Source: Vitellaria paradoxa
Taxonomy: Eukaryota > Streptophyta > Magnoliopsida > Ericales > Sapotaceae
Reading direction: 5' to 3'
DNA length: 64,000 nt
NCBI GenBank assembly: GCA_019916065.1
Contig: CM034242.1
Location: 45,816,626 to 45,880,625, forward strand
The notes below the pieces were generated by a model. It ran no database searches and was not told the origin of the DNA. It worked only from the letters and a program-made list of their open reading frames with translations. Made by a program: the position numbers and the translations under genes. Within the stretch, counting starts at the first letter, position 1; each line of letters begins with the position of its first letter. Of this stretch, positions 1 through 11,432 are shown piece after piece.

Positions 1-45
1 AAAAAGATAAATATAATATTTAAAAAAAACCCAAGAAGTTTGTAG

Positions 46-484
46 AGCTATCAGTTTTCTTCTTGTCAAATGGTATGTAAGTCCTTCCTTGTCAGTTCTG
101 AATAATGATCTGCTTTGCGGGTTTCCAAGGAGGGTAATCCTAGGAATTAACTGGCCTACTCAGGTATGTATGTATATCTAGCACCCTTAATTTATTTATA
201 TGGATAAAAATTCTAATAAAAATTTTCCATAAGGAAAATTCTTATGCATTGGTGATCACAAACTAGTTCTGCCTATCTTCTCCCCACTCGCTTGGAAAGA
301 AGTACGGCATTTCATTTATAAAGCATACTTTAATCAACGTGAAGAAGGGGATTATTATTATTATTATTATTATTTTGGCTTTTTGGTTTTGCAGAGACAA
401 ACCATGCAAATGATGTACGAAATTATTGGACGAGAGCTAAGGTTCATGCATCTTGACAACTCACATCCAAAAATACTACCTTAA
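46..484 (+). CDS. 3' end of an unrecognised gene (last two exons)
   Basis: Two exons in one open frame. The first ends with a CAG codon at 163, followed by a GTATGTATG donor. The second begins after TTTTGCAG at 395 and ends at a TAA at 482-484. The intron is 231 nt. The upstream exon start is uncertain: AG sites at 44-45 or 46-47 fit, and the frame is closed by stops at 8-10 and 14-16, so an intron or the window edge lies to the left. The readable C-terminus contains GFPRRVILGINWPTQ joined to RQTMQMMYEIIGRELRF and ends in HPKILP. I do not recognise the family and assign no function. It could also be a misread noncoding stretch, but the matched splice phases and continuous frame favour a real gene end. 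Confidence 0.45.
354..376. repeat. ATT microsatellite
   Basis: A run of ATT triplets inside the last intron of the gene at the left edge, just before its T-rich acceptor. Confidence 0.8.
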
Positions 485-677
485 TTAATAAGTTTTTATT
501 GTCTTGGTAATTAATTGAGAAGAATGCCCAGAAAATTCACGTTTTAAGTAACTTTTCTTCCAGCGGAAGATTGTGGCGTAATAGTTGTGCGACCACCACT
601 TGATTGGAAAAATTATTCCATGCTCTACGATTATGATTGCGTAATGGTTTAAATCAAAATTGATGTGAATTTGATAC

Positions 678-921
678 TGTTAGAAGAAAAGAAAAGAATT
701 GGGAAAAGAAATCTTGTTTATTGATGTGTATTGAATACAAGATACAAGGTCTCTTATATAAGCGGGACAATAACCCTAATCCTAGTATGATATGGACAAT
801 AACCCTAATCCTAGTATGATATGGATAGTAATCCTAATTATGGTATGATACATAATAAGGAATCCATAAATTACAAGATTCTAAATATAATACTAAAATA
901 TATATAATACCAAACTTAACA
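678..921 (-). repeat. 3' LTR of the copia element at 0.7-6.0 kb
   Basis: 244 bp, TG...CA type ends, matching 5794-6037 almost perfectly. It contains an internal near-duplication of about 28 bp (the ACAATAACCCTAATCC unit) in both LTR copies. Because the element lies on the minus strand this left LTR is the 3' one. Confidence 0.95.
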
Positions 922-934
922 CCCCCCCTCAAAC

Positions 935-3900
935 TCAAGGTGGTAACGCAGGAATCAACTTGAGTTTGGCGATTAATTCAGAAAAGCGGCCAGGAGGATG
1001 AGCTTTTGTGAAGAGATCTGCAATTTGATTCGCTGAAGATACAGAAATAAGACGAACAGAGCCTTGTCTGACATGTTGACGAATAAAGTGACAATCTATT
1101 TCAATGTGTTTGGTGCGATCATGAAAAACATCATTGTGAGCAATCTGAATAGCACTTTGATTGTCACAATATAATAGAGTGCCTGTAGAATGAGGGACAC
1201 CCATATCAGTAAGGAGCCACCTAAGCCAAAGGAGCTCTTGAGTAGTATCAGCGAGAGCACGGTACTCAGCTTCAGTACTAGAGCGAGCAGTGAGGGTTTG
1301 TTTCTTACTACGCCAGGCTATGAGAGAGGTCCCTAGAAAGAAACAAAACCCTGTAGTGGAGCGACGATCAGTCGGATCACCAGCCCAGTCAGCATCAGAA
1401 AAGGCATGTAACTCAAGTGGAGAATGTGCTGAGTAATAAAGACCATGAAACATAGTGCCCTTGATATAGCGAAGAATGCGGAGTAAAGCAGTAAAATGAT
1501 GAGACCGTGGAGCAGCCATGAACTGACTAACAATATGGACAGCATAAGCAATATCAGGGCGAGTGACAGTAAGATAAACAAGGCTACCAACAAGTTGACG
1601 ATACAAAGTCGCATCAAATAAAGGTGTACCATCAAGAGGAGTGAGACGGAGCTGTGTATCAATCGGGGTAGAAGCAGTCTTACAATCAGAAATACCTGCC
1701 CGTGTCAAGAGATCAGAGGCATACTTAGCTTGAGAGAGAAAATAACCAGAAGAATCACGGGAGATCTCCAAACCCAAAAAATAATTGAGAAACCCCAAAT
1801 CCTTCATCTCAAACTGGCGACTGAGAAATTGTTTGAGATGAGAAATGCCAACACTGTCATCCCCAGTAATAATCATATCATCCACATACAGAAGAAGAAG
1901 AACAGATCCAGCTGTAGTGGTGCGGAGAAACAAAGCAGAGTCATATGAACTGGAGGTAAATCCAAACTCATGAATAGTAGAACTAAATTTTGCAAACCAG
2001 GCACGGGGAGCCTGTTTCAACCCATATAGTGCTCGACGAAACTTGCAAACATGAGAAGACGGAACAGATGAGCCAGGAGGAGGCTGCATGTAGACTTCCT
2101 CAGTGAGATCACCATTCAGAAAAGCATTCTTAACATCCATCTGATGAATGTCCCAGTTACGAGCAGCAGAAATAGCAAGTAAGCTGCGAACAGATGTAAG
2201 CCTAGCAACAGGAGCAAAAGTTTCTTCATAGTCAATGCCATACTCCTGAGCGAAACCTCGAGCAACAAGACGAGCTTTGTGTCGCTCAATGGAACCATCT
2301 GAACGAGTTTTGATTTTGTAAATCCATTTGCAACTGATAGCAGTTTTCCCAGGAGGAAGAGGAACCACATCCCAAGTATGAGTTTTCTCAAGAGCCTGTA
2401 GCTCATCATCCATAGCGTGCTGCCATAAAGGATTAGTACAAGCCTCACGGTAGGAAGAAGGTTCATGAGTAGAAAAGGCAGCAGAACCAACAATATAATC
2501 ACGAAGACGAACAGACGGCTGTGTTAGCCGTTTAGGACGTTCTGAAGGAGGAGAATTGTCAATAGGAGAGGGGGGAGAACACTCATCAGGAGTGGTCACA
2601 GGTCCAGCAGAAGGCCCAGGTGTCTCGGGATGAATCGTAAGCAGTGGCGGCTGAGAAATCTGTGGACTTTCTGCATCAAATATGTCAGAATGCAAATCAG
2701 TAGAAACATCAGTAAAAAGAGGAGTGTGGGAAGAGGGAGAAAGTTGGAATGAAGAAAGAGTGGAAAACATCTTGTGTTCCCAAAAGACAACATGTCGTGA
2801 GACACGAAGACGCCGAGAAATGGGATCCCAACAACGATACCCTTTATGTTCAATACCATAACCCAGGAAGCAACAGAGACGAGAGCGTGGTTCAAGTTTA
2901 GTGCGTTCATGAGGTTGAAGAAGAACAAAACAAGCAGAACCAAACAATCTAAGATGAGAATAATCAGGAGGAAATCCATACAAGCGTTCAAAAGGGGTAG
3001 TATTACCAAGGACAGAGGTGGGAACACGATTAATGGTATAGACGGTAGTAAGAGCAGCTTCCCCCCAAAATTTTCTGGACAAGAGGATGAAATAAGAAGG
3101 GCACGAATTGTATCAAGAAGATGACGGTGTTTGCGTTCAGCCCGACCATTCTGCTGAGATGTCCCAGGACAAGAAAGATGAGATAGGGTCCCCTGAGAAC
3201 GGAGAACAGATAGAACCTCAGAGTCAAGATATTCCATAGCATTATCAGATCGAAAAACTTTGATTGTACTAGAAAATTGGGTTTTCACCATTGCTGAGAA
3301 ATCAGAGTATATTTGTTTAAGTTCAGAACGTTTAGTCAAAAGGTACAACCAAGTATAACGGGTAAAATCATCCACAAAAATAACAAAATAGCGAGAGCCG
3401 CCCATAGTGGGAGTGGGTGAAGGCCCCCAAATATCCGAGTGAACAAGATCAAAAGGTGCAAGAGAAACAGAATTGCTATTATTAAAAGGTAAAGCATGTT
3501 GTTTAGCAGTTTGACATGATAAACAATCAGTTTTCTCAGAAACCACATGACCCAATTGACCACTAGAAATTAAGGTTTTCAAACGACTAAAAGACACGTG
3601 ACCCAAACGACAATGCCAAAGATTAAAAGTAGAGGCTGGGGAAGCAGAAGCAGCAGCGGAAGCAGCAGAAGCAGCAGCGGAAGTAGCAGAAGGTAGTGAA
3701 AGCTGGAGGTAAACAATCTCAAACAGACGTCCATGCTTACGGCCGATCCCAAGAACCTGTTTCGTCCGTGGATCCTGCACCAAACAACCAGAAGCAGAAA
3801 AAGTAATGATGAGACCAAGGTCACATAATTGACCAATAGACACAAGATTTAAAGTAAGATTGGGAATATGATAAACATCAGAAAGAGAAATAGATGGTGT

Positions 3901-5142
3901 AGAAATGTGACCAGTATGAGTAACAGACATATGGGTACCATCAGCAGTATGAATGGTGGGAATAGAAGATGATGGAGCGATGGAGGAAAAAATAGTAGAA
4001 TCCGAAGTCATATGATTGCAACATCCTGAATCAAAATACCAAGAGGAATTACCTGGCATGACGGAAAGAGCAGTAGATGGAGATGTACCAGTTTTGGCAA
4101 GAACTTGCTGAATGATGGATTCCACATCAGTCATAGAAAATGATGGATCAGAAGATGAGGATCCGTCTGAAGCAACAGCAGCAGTGGCACGGGAGCCAGA
4201 AGATTTGGCTGAGGACTTAGAAGATCCTCTTTTGAAAGGAGCCTTGGAGGAGGAAGCCTTGGGACAGTCACGCTGAAAATGACCAGGAGCTGTTTTGTGA
4301 CAAGTCAAACACTCACGAACTGGACAGTGCTCAAATGAATGAGTATGTGGTAGACCCCTGTTTTGACAGTAGATGCAGGAGTGAGAAGCTGATGATCCAG
4401 AAGAACGAGTGTGAGATATGACAAGGGCGGCATCTGGAACGGAGGACGGTGTTGTAGCAAGAACTGAGTCCAACGCCTTGGTTTTGAGGCCAAGACGGGT
4501 TTCTTCAGACAAAAGTTCTGAAATAGCCTGTTCAAGAGTGGGTAGTGGCATGCGATGGAGCAACGAGGCACGAACCGACTCAAAGGTGTCATGAATAGCC
4601 ATAAAGAAGAGCAACAGTCGTTGATGATTGCGGTGGACAGTGTACAATTGAGCATCCTCAGAATCTTTTCAGGTGGGTTCACATAAGGCAAGCTGATCCC
4701 AAACAGAGGACATGTGAGAGAGGAAGTCATTGATGGACTGCCCAGGCTCTTGACGCATACGGTGAAGATTCTGAAGTAGCTGATATTGATGAGCATGACC
4801 AGTGGTCTGATAACGATCCTTTAAGAAATCCCAAATAGCCTTAGCCGGAGAAGGATACTGAGCATCATCATGGAAGCGGCCGAATTGAAGACTAATGGAA
4901 GGAACAGTAGTAGCACGAAACCAGGTAACAATCTGGTAATTCTTGCTTTCCTAATCGTCAAGACGATCATCAAAGGCTGATTGATCCTCATTGTCTTTCT
5001 GAATAGGTTTTGTCTGAGAACCAGAGATAATACGCCATAAACGACGGCCCTTGATAAAACCAGAAAGGGCTTGGGCCCACAAAACATAATTGGTCCCATC
5101 GAGAATGACAGAAAGGGACGTAATGTTGTCGGAGCGGTCCAT
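935..5142 (-). pseudogene. gag-pol of the first copia element, broken
   Basis: The reading frame opens at an ATG at 5140-5142 (MDRSDNITSL). It runs through gag with a cysteine-rich nucleic-acid-binding segment (CLTCHKTAPGH), an aspartic protease site (WYFDSG), and an integrase with the HHCC zinc region and D,D-35-E core residues (HSDIWG, VDDFTRY, GRAERKH). A reverse transcriptase follows with YVDD in LLLLYVDDMIITG, then RNase H, ending at the TGA at 935-937. Lesions seen: a TAG at 4951-4953 and a TGA near 4670 inside gag, and a frameshift near 3067-3078 in an A/T/G homopolymer run between integrase and reverse transcriptase. Each nonsense codon is one G-to-A change from a tryptophan codon. 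The remaining pol frame of about 715 codons is open. Confidence 0.93.
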
Positions 5143-5793
5143 AGAGGTAGCTTTCAAAGGGCACAATAAACAGTAGATGAAAAACAGAGAAGAATGGGAC
5201 AAAACGGAGATCACCAGTGTGTCCGGAACGCCGAAAAAGGTCAGGAACCGGTCTGAACCGGCTGAAAAGCTGACGGAAGATGAGTGAACCGGCCCAAAGG
5301 GCGAACGGAAACCGGTTTGGGATGAACCGGTCTGGATCTGGCAGCAGCGCGTGAGATCACGCGCAGACTTCAGGCGGCGCGTGAGGGCGCGTGCGGGCTT
5401 TGTTTTGGAAACGGTTGACGGTGGTAGGTTCATCTCTGAGAGAGGGACCCGATGATATATATATATATCCTCGAATAACTGCAAGACGATGGAGAACAGA
5501 AGCGAAAGAAACAAGAACTTCTGAAAATCACGGGCAATCTTCAGGCAGTCTTCAGGCGGCGCGTGAGAGCGCGTGGAGGCTTGTTTCGGCTTCTGGTTGA
5601 TGGTGTTAGGTTCGTCTCTGAAAGAGCAACCCGATGATATATGGAGATCTCTGAATAACCGCAAGAAGACGGATGATAGAAGCAAAAAGAGACAAGAACG
5701 TCTGTAAATCACGCAAGAAACACCAAAATTTTCCAGAAAATAATGGCTGGAAAAAATATGAAAAAAAAAATTAGAGCGAAAGCTCTGATACCA

Positions 5794-6037
5794 TGTTAGA
5801 AGAAAAGAAAAGAATTGGGAAAAGAAATCTTGTTTATTGATGTGTATTGAATACAAGATACAAGGTCCCTTATATAAGCGGGACAATAACCCTAATCCTA
5901 GTATGATATGGACAATAACCCTAATCCTAGTATGATATGGATAGTAATCCTAATTATGGTATGATACATAATAAGGAATCCATAAATTACAAGATTCTAA
6001 ATATAATACTAAAATATATATAATACCAAACTTAACA
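5794..6037 (-). repeat. 5' LTR of the copia element at 0.7-6.0 kb
   Basis: 244 bp, almost identical to 678-921. The primer-binding site abuts it with no spacer at 5782-5793. It carries the promoter end of the element, and a TTATATAAG motif is present in both copies. Confidence 0.95.
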
Positions 6038-6042
6038 GATAC

Positions 6043-7497
6043 AAGTATTTATCTGTAAGGCACCCAATATTGGGAATGTCCTCTGCCCCCCAGAGCTGCA
6101 AATACAGTTTCGTAGTTTCCTTGCATTCGATATAATCACATCTCTGTTGGACATGGCAAAGAAAAGGCCATCTTGCGTTTGACAAGCAAGGAAAAGGTCA
6201 GAGTTGTTAGTTTTTCCTCTGAAATTACCATACTAGTGTACTAATACTATCCCCTGTTGATGGTCACATATCTCTGTTTTTGAAGATCCTTTGTAAGCAA
6301 TGAGGAATGCGTACCAGAAGCAGGAATCACACAGATGATGCGACTGTACCCCAATTTGATATAGCTAATTAATCACTAGCATGAGAGCCTTGGTTGTGTG
6401 CATGAATATCGGTGCTTGCTTTGGTGCAGTTGCATCGCATGGATCAAGAGGCCTTCATTGAAACATTTGAAAGGTATACAAAAACATTGAAGTACTACAT
6501 GCATTTCTTGAGCAAGAAAAACCTCAGATGAAAAGGAAACGAGAAAGAAGGGTATTAAACTAAGCCCTTGTGAGAGAATGAATCTTTTGCATTTACCCAA
6601 AAAAAAAGACACCAAAAAGCACAGAAACACAAACTTATGTGAGTGGACCTCCGTTCGGGTTATCTGGGTAAACTTACTTGTGAGAAAGCAAAGCAAATGT
6701 GTATCACGACATTTTTTTACTACAAAATTTCACACCATATATGAATGCCTTTCAAAACTCTACTAATCAAATCAATTCAAAAACAGTACTAATTGCAGAT
6801 ACAATAGTGTTTCTGCAATCCATCCAACCGCTATATATGACCATATGCCCCAACCCATCCACCAAGTTTTGTCTAATTGTGCATTGGGATGCTTTCATTT
6901 CACCCAAATATACGTACATATATACATACATGCATTCATATACAAAAAGATAAAATAGAATGAAATCCCTCTCCGAGGAACCACATGGAGATCGGGGTTT
7001 AGAGTTCCAACTTACAAATAATTACAAATATTGCATAAAACAACTAGTTGATTTAATATCGAGTCATCTTGAGCACTTCATCACTTGAGACATCAACCAA
7101 GCACTGCGTACAATTGATTATAGTATTTCCCTTTGCAAAAATATTTTTTGCCAATTCTCCTATATAGATACAGCAACATAACACAGACAGTCTTTTGCAC
7201 ATCAGGAGGTAAATTAAGTAAGCTCAAAATTTAAGCAAGGGCCAAAAATGGAGGTTTCAATGCAGTGCCATCAGTATAGGGCGAATAGGATCCTCTGCCC
7301 ACAAACATTCCTTGTTAGATGCCATTGCAGTTTCAGTTACCTTATTTTTTAAAACTATGTTGAGATTTATTAAATGTGAAAATCTACAAAGTTTCAATAA
7401 AGGAAATAGGGTACCCAAAAAAAACAAAAAAAAAAAAAAGAAAGCTTTGATTCATTGGTACAAAGAAGCTCTGGTTCTAGCTGCAAAAGTAGTTTAA
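6043..7497. other. intergenic, no convincing gene
   Basis: Between the copia element and the plastocyanin stop codon. It contains an open minus-strand stretch at about 6045-6235 of unclear meaning (see findings). The plastocyanin 3'UTR should occupy the right end, with a minus-strand AATAAA near 7363-7369. No RNA gene or repeat is evident. Confidence 0.5.
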
Positions 7498-8022
7498 TTA
7501 GTTAACGGTGACCTTTCCAACCATGCCGGCTCCCTGGTGGGGCGAACAGTAGAAACTGTAAGTCCCCTTTTCAGTCAAGGTCACAGCGTAGGTCTCCCCT
7601 GGGCCATTGAGGAGGTCCTCCTCGCTCATTGAGATCTTTGCAGCGTCCACCCCCGACGGAATTTCATCCTCGTCGAACACCACGTTGTGGGGGAACCCAG
7701 CATTGTTCTTGAACACGATCTTCTCACCCGGAGCGACGGAGAAGCTGCTTGGCTCGAAAACCAGGCCTCCGTCGGAGCTTCCGAGCAGGACCTCTATAGC
7801 CATGGCGTTGCTTGCGAGCAATGTCGTGGCTGCTGCGGTGGCAACCACTGCGGCCCCTACTTCCTTCAGGGAAGCCTTGACGGCCAGCCTTGGGACCGCG
7901 GCGGTCGTGGAGGAGGAGACCTTGGTGGCGGTGGCGGTAGCTCTTGAAGTTACTCCTCCGGCTGCCTTGAGGCCGGTGAAAGATGGGATGGCAACAACAG
8001 CGGAGGTACTGACACTAGCCAT
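7498..8022 (-). CDS. PETE: plastocyanin, chloroplast precursor
   Basis: The intronless gene encodes 174 aa. Plastocyanin is the soluble blue-copper protein of the thylakoid lumen that carries electrons from cytochrome f to photosystem I. Residues 1-75 form the bipartite transit peptide: a Ser/Thr/Ala-rich stromal part, then a KASLKEV start and a hydrophobic Ala-rich lumen signal ending SNAMA. The mature protein is 99 aa, the usual plant length, and begins [10 protein letters not shown]. All four copper ligands are present: mature His37 (PHNVV), Cys84 (YSFYC), His87 (SPH) and Met92 (GAGM). The acidic patch residues DED (42-44) and EED (59-61) are intact. The start at 8022 was chosen over in-frame upstream ATGs because it gives [10 protein letters not shown], a normal transit-peptide beginning; the longer frame is 5' leader. 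CCAAT motifs lie about 250-300 bp upstream. Confidence 0.97.
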   Translation of the reverse strand: MASVSTSAVVAIPSFTGLKAAGGVTSRATATATKVSSSTTAAVPRLAVKASLKEVGAAVVATAAATTLLASNAMAIEVLLGSSDGGLVFEPSSFSVAPGEKIVFKNNAGFPHNVVFDEDEIPSGVDAAKISMSEEDLLNGPGETYAVTLTEKGTYSFYCSPHQGAGMVGKVTVN

Positions 8023-8268
8023 TGCAGAAGAATTTTGATTTCTACTTTCTCTTGTTTGGGTATTATGCTCGGAATTGAGAGAGATCAGGATAAAAAAGAG
8101 AATATAAAAGGATTTTAATAGCGCGATAGAGAGATGGCGTATTGATTTTTTGAGGATCTTTTTTTTGTGTGTGTGGTGTGGATTGGCGGAGGGGTTAGTG
8201 AGTGATGGAGAATGCACGGCAAGGACGATGGGCGGAGAATGGGGTTGTAATCTGGATGGGGTGATCTG

Positions 8269-8326
8269 ATTGGTTATGGGGAGACATTATCCTATGACAT
8301 GGATTGGGGGATTGGGATTGGATTGG
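8269..8326 (-). promoter_or_regulatory. cluster of CCAAT motifs upstream of plastocyanin
   Basis: Five ATTGG words on the plus strand (8269, 8303, 8311, 8317, 8322) read as CCAAT on the plastocyanin strand, within 58 bp and about 250-300 bp before the start codon. No strong TATA box is clear; weak AT-rich candidates (TATTAAAA, TTTATATT) lie 80-100 bp before the ATG. The role as a promoter is an inference from position. Confidence 0.4.
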
Positions 8327-8399
8327 ACGTTTGCGATGTGAGGTGGAAAATATGGGACTTTCAAAGTACGACTAAATTTGCGAAGCTCTATGCTGTCTT

Positions 8400-11300
8400 G
8401 GCACATTAATTGATGGGTTTATTTTTTTTTTTTATAGAGCTGGTTGTTGACTTGAATCCATTTTAAGTATAATATAAAATATAAGTATGATGATCCAAGA
8501 GCTACTTTTAACACACTAAAAAAGAAAAAAAAAAATTAGCAGAAAAGTATAAGTTTAGAAATTAGGGAACTGTCTTTTAAACATGGCAGCTGGTCCAGTC
8601 CAAAACCAATTGCTAGGATTGAAAAAGCTGGGATGTATCTATCCTGATGGCCACACAAGAAATTGGAGTCAATCATTTGTCCGATGACTTGTGGTTACAG
8701 TGGAGTCAGTTGTCCTGTTGAGTTCAAAGACGTAAAACATTCAAAATAATTGTTCCTTTGGGTTTGTTGCTTATCTTGCTCAACCACGCTAAATCCTCAA
8801 ATTCAACGGAATCTACTAGCATGCTTCCGCATGTTGTAAAAATTGAATGTTATATATATATATAATGCTTTCTTACTTTACTATGCGGAATAAAATGAAT
8901 CGTTTTTTTAATTTCACTCTCTCTCTTTGATTTATAGAATTAAAATTTGGTGTTAATTATTTAAAAAAATATACTCAAATATAACATCATTATTTAAGAA
9001 ATTTTCATATATTATTATCTAAATTAATTCATTTATTTAAATTTTAATATAATTTAATGGATAGTATATTCTGATTTAACTATTGACATGTGGTAATTAT
9101 CTAGATTATCACTACTCCAACACAACGGCAATGATGAGTGTAAGGAGAGAGGAAATTATCTTATTCCCTACTCCTTTGCCCATAATTTAGCTCGGTTACT
9201 CACCATTAAACATGGTCCAATTATTTACAGTAATAAACTTGAGTCCACCTCGAGGCCAATATAAAACAAAGGATGCAAATAAGAAAAGGTTAAATACTAT
9301 TTTTCTATACTCAAAACTTTGCATTCATATTCTCTCTCATTCGAGATATTAACTTGATTGTCGGAAAAACAATAGGTCATACTACGTTTAACAAGCAATG
9401 CTCGTAAGTGTTCAGACACAAGAAAAATAGCATACCTGTGATTCAGAAAAAGCGATCAATACCGTTTCACAAATCTCCATTCAAAGTGTTAATACCTATC
9501 TTAAAAGTTGATATTTTTTCAGCACTCTATTTAATTTTAAATTTATTAATTTAAAAATCTTAATTATCTAAACGAAGGCTGACAGAGTTGAATGTCATTG
9601 GAGGATTTAGTTGAACATGCCTGGCATGAAGGCTCTTCAGATTTTGACGCATTGTAAACAGAAAAGAGGGAATTAAAAATACGAGGCTCTTAAAATCGTT
9701 TGACTCCCCCTGCCCATTTCTGTTTGGACGGTAGGTGCTGCGATCACACTTCCTCTTACACCAACACTGTCCCGTTTGATAAATTGGAAAAAAATTTCAA
9801 GTTTATTCTACTTTTAATTTTTTTCTCCAAAATTTACCAACACATAAAATCACCAATTTTTTTCAAACTTTCTTCAACTTTTTTTTTTTAAACTTTTACA
9901 AATCTTTACTAAATATATAAAAATTTTCAAAAAAGTAACACGTGTCAACACGAAAATAAAACTTAACAAAAAATAACTTACCGATCAAGCCCCCCAAAAT
10001 TTCTCAACCTACGATATTTCAAAACCTCACCAGTTAAGGCTTTGTTTGGTTATGCAAAAAAAAAAAAGTTGCTTTCTCTTTTTTTTTTTTTTAATTTTTT
10101 TCATCGTATATACTTTTTCTTATCAAAATTTTAATTTTTTTCAAAAAATTGTAATTTTTAGACATGTTAAACATGTTAATTGCATTCAATAAAAAAAAAT
10201 CTAAAAATTTACGCCAGTGTAGGTAAAAGTTAAAAAAATTTTAAAAAATCAATTATTTATTTTTACCTTTTTACCTAAATGGATAATTTTTTACCCAAAG
10301 TCGTAACATTTCTGATAGGATTTTGGGTTCAAAATCCTCTCTCCGGCTAGTAACGCTATGATGGTCTCCCGTTTGGAGCTTTGGTTTTACAGTGTGACAG
10401 TGTTATTTTCCTAATGATCATATTTTTGTTATTAATAATGCAGGTGGAACACACATCTTAGGAAACATGGCAGGTATGAATGAACCGACAGGATAGCAAA
10501 ACCCAAAGGAAGCAAGACAGCTGAAGGGTTGGAAGTCTCGGTGAAGTCTGTTGTGGTGCTTTTAAAACACCCATAGAACAACAGCTCCAAATCTTCATTT
10601 GTGTCTACATTTTGAAATTTGGATTTCTCAGTTAATTGCCCTTTTACTTTTCTTTTCTTTTTTTTTTTTTTTTTTTTTTTTGGTTGTGGGGGGGGGGAGG
10701 GGGGTGTTAGGTTAATGCATGAACTAATGCTTTTCTATCAGCAGCAAAATGTTAATTGAATGGATCTTTTACCTCCGGCAGGACCTCCAACTGGATCGGC
10801 CTCGCCGGGTGCACTCTTAATGAATAATTGCATGAGCTAACTTAAATTGTAGACTGAGAGAGAGAGAGAGATCTCACATCAATATAGCCATGAGAAAGTA
10901 TAAACTTAGCAATGTATATTTTCATTCATTGTCCTCTTTTTTTTTTTTTTTGGGTGCTCTTAACTTTAGATAATATTGGTCCCCTGACATTTCTTTATTA
11001 GCTATTCAGCAATTCTAAGACGATTCAAAAGCAGTAGAAAATCATTACACTAATACAAGTGTCATTAGACCCTACTTTCCTTCTATAATTGGGGCCCAAA
11101 CTGTACGAAAAGCTAGATAGAATTACAGCAAAACTAAAAAGAAAAGGAAATGTTTCGCCAGTAACGGTGCTCCATGATAACGTTTGAATCAGGCTCAGCT
11201 TCATCACGCAGCTGCAATGTGAATGGACTACTAGTCCCTTTGGAACAACTTTTATTCAACCCGGCGGCAAATCAATTCAGACGACTGAAAAAAAAAAAAA

Positions 11301-11432
11301 AAAAAAAAAAGGCTTGTGTGCTTCGTCTCACCGTTACAGCCGTCTCTTTCATTAAACTCCTCCATAGGCAAGACACCCGAGATCCAAAAATCATGTCTTT
11401 GGCAGAGACAACACGAAAGTAAGTATAATGCT
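8400..11432. other. intergenic, AT-rich, no gene seen
   Basis: Holds poly(T), poly(A) and simple-sequence runs (for example 10651-10681 T run and 10688-10704 G run) and a short GA repeat at 10856-10870. The right end should include the TGD3 3'UTR; a minus-strand AATAAA sits near 11245-11252. No open frame here looks like a protein. Confidence 0.5.

Larger units (their letters stand above)
678..6037 (-). mobile_element. Ty1/copia LTR retrotransposon, full length, coding-defective
   Basis: The 5,360-bp element is bounded by 244-bp direct repeats starting TGTTA and ending TAACA, and flanked by the 5-bp target duplication GATAC (673-677 and 6038-6042). Read on the minus strand, a primer-binding site TGGTATCAGAGC (5782-5793, initiator Met tRNA type) directly follows the 5' LTR. 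A polypurine tract (about 922-932) precedes the 3' LTR. The gene order is gag, protease, integrase, reverse transcriptase, RNase H, which is the copia order. By eye the LTRs differ at one site (ggtctc versus ggtccc near 751 and 5867), so the insertion is recent. The coding region nevertheless has two in-frame stops and a frameshift, so this copy cannot make its own full polyprotein. Confidence 0.96.

Noticed and set aside
4951..5886. 311-codon minus-strand frame read as a protein in its own right
   Set aside because: Most of it is LTR and leader of the copia element; only the part from 5142 downward is gag.
7607..8038. 143-codon open frame on the plus strand opposite plastocyanin
   Set aside because: It is the antisense of a GC-biased coding sequence; the product has no domain and the minus strand encodes a complete plastocyanin.
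10035..10375. Candidate MITE starting GGCTTTGTTTGG
   Set aside because: No inverted partner or target duplication could be found at any right end.
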